A stretch of 64,000 bases of DNA from Nephrocerus scutellatus. Taxonomy: Eukaryota; Arthropoda; Insecta; Diptera; Pipunculidae. Location of the stretch: the NCBI GenBank assembly GCA_947095585.1, contig OX352761.1, positions 37,907,260-37,971,259 of the forward strand, written 5' to 3'. The notes under the pieces were generated by a model, which saw nothing but the letters and a program-made list of their open reading frames with translations, was not told where the DNA came from and did no database searches. The translations under genes and the position numbers were made by a program. Below, one piece after another: positions 53,977 through 64,000 of this stretch (the first letter of the stretch is position 1; every line of letters starts with the position of its first letter).

Positions 53977-56930
53977 TATAATTTTATAATAATTTAATAA
54001 AAAATGTATACCTAAAAAAATTCATTTTATTCACAGTATATACATCTACTAGGCTAAATATTATTATTGGAAATATTTTTAATTAATCACCTTAATAATA
54101 TAATAAGTGATTCTATAAATACTGGTAGACCAAATTTTTAACTTTGAGAAATGGAATCATTTTGAAAATTATCGACACATAAGAACATTTGAGATTATAT
54201 AATCTGCTTTTAATCCTCATATGCTTAGAGTGGTTCTTTGAGTTTTTAATGATTTTTTTAAGACTAAAACTTCAGATTTTCATTAATAATATTTCAACAA
54301 TATCATTCATTTATGACTGTTTTAGTTGGTATAGATCTACAACCTATTTTATTTCCTACCTTTTGGGGGCTAGTTATGTTTCCATAAAAGCATTTTTTTT
54401 AAAAAAAATTTATATTTTATTTATTTTTATCGATTATACTACAAGGAAATGGTTGGCTCTGCAGCAGGACTAGGTATTCTTGGCGTATCTCATATCTAAT
54501 ATGTAATCTTTCATCGAAGGCTTGGTCTTCGAAATTATATTTCTGTCACGGTCCATTATAATATAGTCAAGGAAGTAAAAGATAAAATACAACGAACGCG
54601 TTGTGGGTTGTACGACGATTTTTAATCTACATATTTGTACTTGTTTTAACTCATTTATCCATTCTTTGAAAAATAACAAGCTCCTATTTTGAAAAATAAT
54701 TTATGTTTTAAAACGTTTTAATTCATAAATTCTGAACAATTAAAACAAAAATAGCAGTATGAAGTTAGCTACGAAGTCGGTCGAGCAGATAGGTTCCAAA
54801 CACACGCTTCGGTAAAAATATAACGCAGGCCAAATAAAAATTGAAATCAAACATAACCAAATCGTAATAAGGTTCGAGTATCGGATGTTTTAAGTACTTA
54901 AGTCAAAGTCCGACAAATCCCAACGCACTCGATGGGTTTTTAAGTAGTTTACTTATTGTACCGGTCCATTCGCATGAAATATCAAAAATATGAAGAAAAA
55001 AAATATCATTTTTATATGATCTTTTTATATGATATGGACATTATTAAAAAGAATTTATGGCAAAAATGTCATTTGTCTAAATACTTTAACGCATGTAAAT
55101 GCCATTATTTTCAAAAAACTTTCCCCGTTTATACTAAATGAGCTTCAATAGAAAATTATCTCTGAAACACTAGTAAAGAGGGTTAATTGGATATCAAACA
55201 ATAACAATTTAAATCACACCGAAATAAGCATTGTTTATAAACTCGTCAGTTTATAGCAACATACATACTAACTGTTTTGGAGTGCTTTGCTAACCTCACA
55301 CTTGAATATCAAGGTGTCAAAGAATTCAAAAATTTGACAGACATACAGATTCATGTTCCGTATGCAAAATTAAAAAATTCTGGACAATTTATAAAAACAT
55401 ACGATTTGGAAAAAATATTTGTATAGGATCCCACTGGGAATATATATGGCAGTTCTAGTTTTCTTTAAATATCAAATCGTAGCTCAAAATTTCAGAATGC
55501 TACTAAAGATTTCGAAAAATTAATAAAAAAAAATAGAGATTTGTAATAACAATGGAGTTTTGATCCAGGAGTCTGATCATTTTCAAAATATAAAGGATAT
55601 AATGAGCAGGTTATGATATAAAACCACTGCGGAAAGTATAAACGTGATCAGTTAAAGAGTTTTTCACCCTACATACACACTGCTACGAAATTTAGGCTTT
55701 CGATTTCGTAAAGGATTAAATAAAATACACAAGTTTATTAATTTACAAATAACAACTATAATAAACAAACAGTAAAAATAACACAAGTTCACAATTTATA
55801 TTGGTGATAACTTTAAATGTACACAAAAATACTTATTACAACAACACTTGTATTTTAATATAATTCTCTTAAGTGGTAGCAGTATTACTTTCTTTCTTTA
55901 TGTCCTTTATCCACTTGGATCCTAGGGCCTCTACTACGCCTACGCGCCATCGCGTGCGGTTTCTGGAAATGAGCTTCAGCTCTCTCGAACTCTTCCCCAA
56001 TTGCCGTGACTCCTCCTTAACTGTTCTGCGTCATGTATTTCTCGGACGACCCGTTCTTCTACCATTCTGAGATAATACATTGCATAGCGTAGTTTGCTAT
56101 GGAACTGTTGCCTTTTCAGGCTTTCGATTTCGTGAAGGATTAAATAAAATACACAAGTTTATTAATTTACAAATAACAACTATAATAAACAAACAGTAAA
56201 AATAACACAAGTTCACAATTTATATTGGTGATAACTTTAAATGTACACAAAAATACTTATTACAACAACACTTGTATTTTACTATAATTCTCTTTAGTGG
56301 TAGCAGTATTACTTTCTTTCTTTATGTCCTATATCCACTTGGATCCTAGGGCCTCTACTACGCCTACGCGCCATCGCGTGCGGTTTCTGGCAATGAGCTT
56401 CAGCTCTCTCGAACTCTTCCCCAATTGCCGTGACTCCTCCTTAACTGTTCTGCGTTTATGTTTTAAAACGTTTTAATTCATAAATTCTGAACAATTAAAA
56501 CAAAAATAGCAGTATGAAGTTAGCTACGAAGTCGGTCGAGCAGATAAACGCACGCTTCGGTAAAAATATAACGCAGGCCAAATAAAAATTGAAATCAAAC
56601 ATAACCAAATCGTAATAAGGTTCGAGTATCGGATGTTTTAAGTACTTAAGTCAAAGTCCGACAAATCCCAACGCACTCGGTGGGTTTTTAAGTAGTTTAC
56701 TTATTGTGCCGGTCCATTCGCATGAAATATCGAAAATATGAAAAAAAAAAAAAAAAAAAAATCATTTTTATATGATCTTTTTATATGATATGGACATTAT
56801 TAAAAAGAATTTATGGCAAAAATGTCATTTGTCTAAATACTTTAACGCATGTAAATGCCATTATTTTCAAAAAACTTTCCCCGTTTATACTAAATGAGCT
56901 TCAATAGAAAATTATCTATGAAGCATTATG
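53977..56930. other. AT-rich interior of the tandem unit, with internal duplications
   Basis: Two internal direct repeats are clear: 55,692-56,030 against 56,118-56,455 (gctttcgatttcgt to ttaactgttctgcgt) and 54,701-55,165 against 56,456-56,925 (tttatgttttaaaacgtttt to agaaaattatct). A more GC-rich patch (ggatcctagggcctctacta, then cgcctacgcgccatcgcgtg) lies at 55,918-56,060 and again at 56,341-56,456. Short frames here show no family I recognise. The same content recurs at 58,962-61,915. Confidence 0.6.
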
Positions 56931-57473
56931 GTAACATTGTTTTCCCTCTTCACACAGCCTTTCTGCTTTTTGCCATAAATTTGCAGATCATTCGTCATTT
57001 AGCAGGTTCTCAGTGTTGTGTGGGAAACTGTGTTGCGCACACTACACGATCGTATCAGTCGAATTAATCAAAACGATGTTTGGAATGATGTGAATAGGGA
57101 TTTTCTTATTTCGTTCATCATTACTAATAATAACATGTTATTAAACGCATATGGTTTGTTTTTTTAATGAAAGGCACAACAATCGCAAGCGTTTCTTTCA
57201 ATTTTTATTATAATTAGAGTTTTTCCCTGATTCCATTGATTCGTTTTCGTATTGCTTTTATCAATGTATCAACAATTCTTAGAAAATAAATTGAAACCGG
57301 CTACAAACGTGAGGATATATCACATTTCTTCGATTTTTGACGTGACGACGTCTTACTACAAGGTATAAGGGGGTGCATGTTCATAAAGTAAAATGTTAAA
57401 TGTCCACTGTTAATGTCCCATGTTAAATGTCCCATGTTAAATGTCCTATGTTAAATGTCCCACTTTTAAATAT

Positions 57474-60400
57474 CAACGACATAATTCCTGAAACACAAAC
57501 ACGCTTCAGCTCGTCTTCGCTGCGTTACGATGCAGCCGCTTTGAATTTGCTTTGAATGACTTTTCTCTATATGGCATTTCTCAATTGAGAGTTCTGCCAC
57601 AGTTCTCTGCTTTGAACTGTCAGGCAAATGTTCAGCACTATTGAACTAGAGCTTCCGTTTGTAGCTTCGTTACGTAACATTACGTTTTTTCTTTACGATT
57701 ACCAAACGAAACGTTGAAGCCGAAGCGACACTGTGTTAGGAAGCATTAAAATGACTGAACTCGTAAACGTCAGGCGAAGACAAATCTGCGTTACGATGCA
57801 GACGCTTTACATTTGCTTTGAATGACTTTTCTCTATATGGCATTTCTCAAATGAGAGTTCTGCCACAGTTCTCTGCCTTGAACTGTCAGGCAAAGCAAAT
57901 GTTCAGCACCTTTGAACTAGAGCTTCCGTTTGTAGCTTCGTTACGTAGCATTACGATTTTCTTTACGATTGCCAAACGAAACGTTGAAGCCGAGGCCCTC
58001 CCGGTCAACCGCATCTTAAACGTAACGTTTATGACATTTTTGTTACACTAAAAATGTCGTAAACGGTACGTTTTTGTGAATTCCTTGAAATTGTAGGACA
58101 ACGAGGCGATAGAAAATTTGTTGATTTATTAAATAATTTACGTGAGGGACGTCTTACTGTTGAACAATATAGATTAATAGTTACAAAACAATCGACATTT
58201 AAAAAATAATAAATTCGCAAAGGGACGAGCCGTACGAATTTTACCAATAAATGCATTAGTACAAAAATATAATGAGTCAGTTATTAATTCAGTAGATTCA
58301 ACTATAACAAAATATGTCGTAGTAGCACAAGATCGTTAAGTAGAACAGGATGCACGAAATATAAAACGCCCTCTTCAAGATATTTTACCACAGCAAATTA
58401 ATAAGACTGGTGGAGTTCCAAAAGAAATTACATTATATATAGGTTTACGATTAATGTTTAGAAAAATTGTGATATATATTAAATGGATTAGTAAATAGTA
58501 GTCTGGGTAAAATAATTAATATTATATGGCTTGGTATGAAACATGGTCAGATTTATGCTCAAGACATTCCACGTGTAGAAATCGAGTTCGACAATAATGT
58601 TGGAAACCACATCATTAGACCAATTGAATTAACTTTTGACGCCGAATTTGGATATGGACCCATTGAAAGACGTATGATTCCATTTGTACCATGTTATGCA
58701 GTGACAGTGCATAAACTTTAAGGCTGTACAATTGAATCAGCAGTAGTTAATTTAGTACCAAAATATTTTGCACCTGGATAAAAATTGGTCGCTTTAAGTC
58801 GATGTACACCATTAAATAGTATTAAAAAAGTCGAGATTGCACCTAATGGATTTATTGAAGGACAAATTAGTAATGACGATGCTCCTGCTGAAATGGAACG
58901 ACTTAGAAAATTGCCAATACAACAGCAACTAATTATTGCCTCAACTAAATTATTTATGTAATATAATTTTATAATAATTTAATAAAAAATGTATACCTAA
59001 AAAAATTCATTTTATTCACAGTATATACATCTACTAGGCTAAATATTATTATTGGAAATATTTTTAATTAATCACCTTAATAATATAATAAGTGATTCTA
59101 TAAATACTGGTAGACCAAATTTTTAACTTTGAGAAATGGAATCATTTTGAAAATTATCGACACATAAGAACATTTGAGATTATATAATCTGCTTTTAATC
59201 CTCATATGCTTAGAGTGGTTCTTTGAGTTTTTAATGATTTTTTTAAGACTAAAACTTCAGATTTTCATTAATAATATTTCAACAATATCATTCATTTATG
59301 ACTGTTTTAGTTGGTATAGATCTACAACCTATTTTATTTCCTACCTTTTGGGGGCTAGTTATGTTTCCATAAAAGCATTTTTTTTTAAAAAAATTTATAT
59401 TTTATTTATTTTTATCGATTATACTACAAGGAAATGGTTGGCTCTGCAGCAGGACTAGGTATTCTTGGCGTATCTCATATCTAATATGTAATCTTTCATC
59501 GAAGGCTTGGTCTTCGAAATTATATTTCTGTCACGGTCCATTATAATATAGTCAAGGAAGTAAAAGATAAAATACAACGAACGCGTTGTGGGTTGTACGA
59601 CGATTTTTAATCTACATATTTGTACTTGTTTTAACTCATTTATCCATTCTATGAAAAATAACAAGCTCCTATTTTGAAAAATAATTTATGTTTTAAAACG
59701 TTTTAATTCATAAATTCTGAACAATTAAAACAAAAATAGCAGTATGAAGTTAGCTACGAAGTCGGTCGAGCAGATAGGTTCCAAACACACGCTTCGGTAA
59801 AAATATAACGCAGGCCAAATAAAAATTGAAATCAAACATAACCAAATCGTAATAAGGTTCGAGTATCGGATGTTTTAAGTACTTAAGTCAAAGTCCGACA
59901 AATCCCAACGCACTCGATGGGTTTTTAAGTAGTTTACTTATTGTACCGGTCCATTCGCATGAAATATCGAAAATATGAAGAAAAAAAATATCATTTTTAT
60001 ATGATCTTTTTATATGATATGGACATTATTAAAAAGAATTTATGGCAAAAATGTCATTTGTCTAAATACTTTAACGCATGTAAATGCCATTATTTTCAAA
60101 AAACTTTCCCCGTTTATACTAAATGAGCTTCAATAGAAAATTATCTCTGAAACACTAGTAAAGAGGGTTAATTGGATATCAAACAATAACAATTTAAATC
60201 ACACCGAAATAAGCATTGTTTATAAACTCGTCAGTTTATAGCAACATACATACTAACTGTTTTGGAGTGCTTTGCTAACCTCACACTTGAATATCAAGGT
60301 GTCAAAGAATTCAAAAATTTGACAGACATACAGATTCATGTTCCGTATGCAAAATTAAAAAATTCTGGACAATTTATAAAAACATACGATTTGGAAAAAA

Positions 60401-62456
60401 TATTTGTATAGGATCCCACTGGGAATATATATGGCAGTTCTAGTTTTCTTTAAATATCAAATCGTAGCTCAAAATTTCAGAATGCTACTAAAGATTTCGA
60501 AAAATTAATAAAAAAAAATAGAGATTTGTAATAACAATGGAGTTTTGATCCAGGAGTCTGATCATTTTCAAAATATAAAGGATATAATGAGCAGGTTATG
60601 ATATAAAACCACTGCGGAAAGTATAAACGTGATCAGTTAAAGAGTTTTTCACCCTACATACACACTGCTACGAAATTTAGGCTTTCGATTTCGTAAAGGA
60701 TTAAATAAAATACACAAGTTTATTAATTTACAAATAACAACTATAATAAACAAACAGTAAAAATAACACAAGTTCACAATTTATATTGGTGATAACTTTA
60801 AATGTACACAAAAATACTTATTACAACAACACTTGTATTTTAATATAATTCTCTTAAGTGGTAGCAGTATTACTTTCTTTCTTTATGTCCTTTATCCACT
60901 TGGATCCTAGGGCCTCTACTACGCCTACGCGCCATCGCGTGCGGTTTCTGGAAATGAGCTTCAGCTCTCTCGAACTCTTCCCCAATTGCCGTGACTCCTC
61001 CTTAACTGTTCTGCGTCATGTATTTCTCGGACGACCCGTTCTTCTACCATTCTGAGATAATACATTGCATAGCGTAGTTTGCTATGGAACTGTTGCCTTT
61101 TCAGGCTTTCGATTTCGTGAAGGATTAAATAAAATACACAAGTTTATTAATTTACAAATAACAACTATAATAAACAAACAGTAAAAATAACACAAGTTCA
61201 CAATTTATATTGGTGATAACTTTAAATGTACACAAAAATACTTATTACAACAACACTTGTATTTTACTATAATTCTCTTTAGTGGTAGCAGTATTACTTT
61301 CTTTCTTTATGTCCTATATCCACTTGGATCCTAGGGCCTCTACTACGCCTACGCGCCATCGCGTGCGGTTTCTGGCAATGAGCTTCAGCTCTCTCGAACT
61401 CTTCCCCAATTGCCGTGACTCCTCCTTAACTGTTCTGCGTTTATGTTTTAAAACGTTTTAATTCATAAATTCTGAACAATTAAAACAAAAATAGCAGTAT
61501 GAAGTTAGCTACGAAGTCGGTCGAGCAGATAAACGCACGCTTCGGTAAAAATATAACGCAGGCCAAATAAAAATTGAAATCAAACATAACCAAATCGTAA
61601 TAAGGTTCGAGTATCGGATGTTTTAAGTACTTAAGTCAAAGTCCGACAAATCCCAACGCACTCGGTGGGTTTTTAAGTAGTTTACTTATTGTGCCGGTCC
61701 ATTCGCATGAAATATCGAAAATATGAAAAAAAAAAAAAAAAATATCATTTTTATATGATCTTTTTATATGATATGGACATTATTAAAAAGAATTTATGGC
61801 AAAAATGTCATTTGTCTAAATACTTTAACGCATGTAAATGCCATTATTTTCAAAAAACTTTCCCCGTTTATACTAAATGAGCTTCAATAGAAAATTATCT
61901 ATGAAGCATTATGGTAACATTGTTTTCCCTCTTCACACAGCCTTTCTGCTTTTTGCCATAAATTTGCAGATCATTCGTCATTTAGCAGGTTCTCAGTGTT
62001 GTGTGGGAAACTGTGTTGCGCACACTACACGATCGTATCAGTCGAATTAATCAAAACGATGTTTGGAATGATGTGAATAGGGATTTTCTTATTTCGTTCA
62101 TCATTACTAATAATAACATGTTATTAAACGCATATGGTTTGTTTTTTTAATGAAAGGCACAACAATCGCAAGCGTTTCTTTCAATTTTTATTATAATTAG
62201 AGTTTTTCCCTGATTCCATTGATTCGTTTTCGTATTGCTTTTATCAATGTATCAACAATTCTTAGAAAATAAATTGAAACCGGCTACAAACGTGAGGATA
62301 TATCACATTTCTTCGATTTTTGACGTGACGACGTCTTACTACAAGGTATAAGGGGGTGCATGTTCATAAAGTAAAATGTTAAATGTCCACTGTTAATGTC
62401 CCATGTTAAATGTCCCATGTTAAATGTCCTATGTTAAATGTCCCACTTTTAAATAT
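57474..62456. repeat. ~4,983-bp tandem unit, copy 2
   Basis: Nearly identical to copy 1. Differences seen include the length of an A run (56,743 against 61,727) and scattered single bases, such as tcagcactttt against tcagcaccttt. Confidence 0.93.
58085..58961 (+). pseudogene. Helitron helicase C-terminal region (unit 2)
   Basis: Same broken reading frames and same in-frame stops as 53,100-53,976. It therefore arose by duplication after decay, not by a new insertion. Confidence 0.8.
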
Positions 62457-64000
62457 CAACGACATAATTCCTGAAACACAAACACGCTTCAGCTCGTCTT
62501 CGCTGCGTTACGATGCAGCCGCTTTGAATTTGCTTTGAATGACTTTTCTCTATATGGCATTTCTCAATTGAGAGTTCTGCCACAGTTCTCTGCTTTGAAC
62601 TGTCAGGCAAATGTTCAGCACTATTGAACTAGAGCTTCCGTTTGTAGCTTCGTTACGTAACATTACGTTTTTTCTTTACGATTACCAAACGAAACGTTGA
62701 AGCCGAAGCGACACTGTGTTAGGAAGCATTAAAATGACTGAACTCGTAAACGTCAGGCGAAGACAAATCTGCGTTACGATGCAGACGCTTTACATTTGCT
62801 TTGAATGACTTTTCTCTATATGGCATTTCTCAAATGAGAGTTCTGCCACAGTTCTCTGCCTTGAACTGTCAGGCAAAGCAAATGTTCAGCACCTTTGAAC
62901 TAGAGCTTCCGTTTGTAGCTTCGTTACGTAGCATTACGATTTTCTTTACGATTGCCAAACGAAACGTTGAAGCCGAGGCCCTCCCGGTCAACCGCATCTT
63001 AAACGTAACGTTTATGACATTTTTGTTACACTAAAAATGTCGTAAACGGTACGTTTTTGTGAATTCCTTGAAATTGTAGGACAACGAGGCGATAGAAAAT
63101 TTGTTGATTTATTAAATAATTTACGTGAGGGACGTCTTACTGTTGAACAATATAGATTAATAGTTACAAAACAATCGACATTTAAAAAATAATAAATTCG
63201 CAAAGGGACGAGCCGTACGAATTTTACCAATAAATGCATTAGTACAAAAATATAATGAGTCAGTTATTAATTCAGTAGATTCAACTATAACAAAATATGT
63301 CGTAGTAGCACAAGATCGTTAAGTAGAACAGGATGCACGAAATATAAAACGCCCTCTTCAAGATATTTTACCACAGCAAATTAATAAGACTGGTGGAGTT
63401 CCAAAAGAAATTACATTATATATAGGTTTACGATTAATGTTTAGAAAAATTATGATATATATTAAATGGATTAGTAAATAGTAGTCTGGGTAAAATAATT
63501 AATATTATATGGCTTGGTATGAAACATGGTCAGATTTATGCTCAAGACATTCCACGTGTAGAAATCGAGTTCGACAATAATGTTGGAAACCACATCATTA
63601 GACCAATTGAATTAACTTTTGACGCCGAATTTGGATATGGACCCATTGAAAGACGTATGACTCCATTTGTACCATGTTATGCAGTGACAGTGCATAAACT
63701 TTAAGGCTGTACAATTGAATCAGCAGTAGTTAATTTAGTACCAAAATATTTTGCACCTGGATAAAAATTGGTCGCTTTAAGTCGATGTACACCATTAAAT
63801 AGTATTAAAAAAGTCGAGATTGCACCTAATGGATTTATTGAAGGACAAATTAGTAATGACGATGCTCCTGCTGAAATGGAACGACTTAGAAAATTGCCAA
63901 TACAACAGCAACTAATTATTGCCTCAACTAAATTATTTATGTAATATAATTTTATAATAATTTAATAAAAAATGTATACCTAAAAAAATTCATTTTATTC
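62457..64000. repeat. Tandem unit, copy 3 (cut by window end)
   Basis: Follows copy 2 with the same aaatatca|acgacat junction and continues to the window edge, so the array may have more copies. Confidence 0.9.
63068..63944 (+). pseudogene. Helitron helicase C-terminal region (unit 3)
   Basis: Third copy of the same fragment, with the same stops and one visible change (RRMIPF to RRMTPF). Confidence 0.8.

Larger units (their letters stand above)
52489..57473. repeat. ~4,985-bp tandem unit, copy 1
   Basis: Contains a TIR-family copy, the Helitron helicase C-terminus, about 2.8 kb of AT-rich sequence and a piece related to 50,225-50,848. All landmarks recur 4,985 bp on (52,833 to 57,818) and then 4,983 bp on (62,801). 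The join between units (57,470-57,480, aaatatca|acgacat) fuses the sequence found at 50,848 to the sequence found at 52,489, sharing tca. Confidence 0.93.

Noticed and set aside
55873..56070. Possible gene in the GC-richer patch of the tandem unit
   Set aside because: Frames on both strands are short, the patch is duplicated with changes, and I recognise no domain.

Overview
This window is eukaryotic, AT-rich, and made almost entirely of nested transposable elements. An insect, most likely a higher fly (Diptera), is suggested by several things: two errantivirus-type LTR elements with a tRNA-Ser-like primer site (TGGCGCAGTCGG), an Osvaldo/Ulysses-like Gypsy element with a tRNA-Lys-like primer site, insect TATA/TCAGT core promoters, DINE/HINE-like repeats, and a LINE remnant with an AACCT tail. 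I see no ordinary host gene, no tRNA or rRNA and no CRISPR array.

Layout. 1-5.3 kb: head-to-tail copies of a repeat with short sub-terminal inverted repeats (HINE/DINE-like), then a 1,856-bp exact tandem duplication. 6.3-11.6 kb: a decayed piggyBac element whose 5' flank holds a Tigger/pogo element (TA target duplication), which is itself split by a HINE-like copy. 12-22 kb: LINE remnant, two copies of a foldback MITE, a 917-bp Harbinger derivative (AGT target duplication), a 322-bp Helitron, and a minus-strand, internally deleted errantivirus whose LTR carries a 243-bp MITE with a TTA target duplication. The other LTR preserves the empty site. 22.4-54 kb: a decayed autonomous Helitron (Rep-helicase), broken by (i) a non-autonomous Helitron carrying about 7.5 kb of G-rich ~100-bp minisatellite, (ii) a 17-kb errantivirus interval that itself contains a complete 10.8-kb Gypsy element, and (iii) two TIR-type insertions. 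52.5-64 kb: a ~4.98-kb unit holding the Helitron helicase C-terminus, repeated in tandem (two full copies and one cut by the window end).

The standout is the inner Gypsy element (35,314-46,116). Its 2,242-bp LTRs look identical, and gag (SAP-like N-terminus, capsid, zinc knuckle) and pol (protease, reverse transcriptase, RNase H, integrase) are intact and linked by a GGGAAAT -1 slippery heptamer. In the position where env would lie it has an intact 530-codon ORF for a Ulp1/SENP-like (C48) cysteine protease with a complete His-Asp-Gln-Cys set. A TATA/TCAGT core promoter lies just upstream of that ORF. The transcribed part of each LTR carries ten hairpins with compensatory stem changes. A retrotransposon-borne deSUMOylase-like protein with its own promoter is the best candidate here for a previously undescribed system. 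One hypothesis is that it opposes SUMO-dependent small-RNA silencing; processing of the element's own proteins is another.
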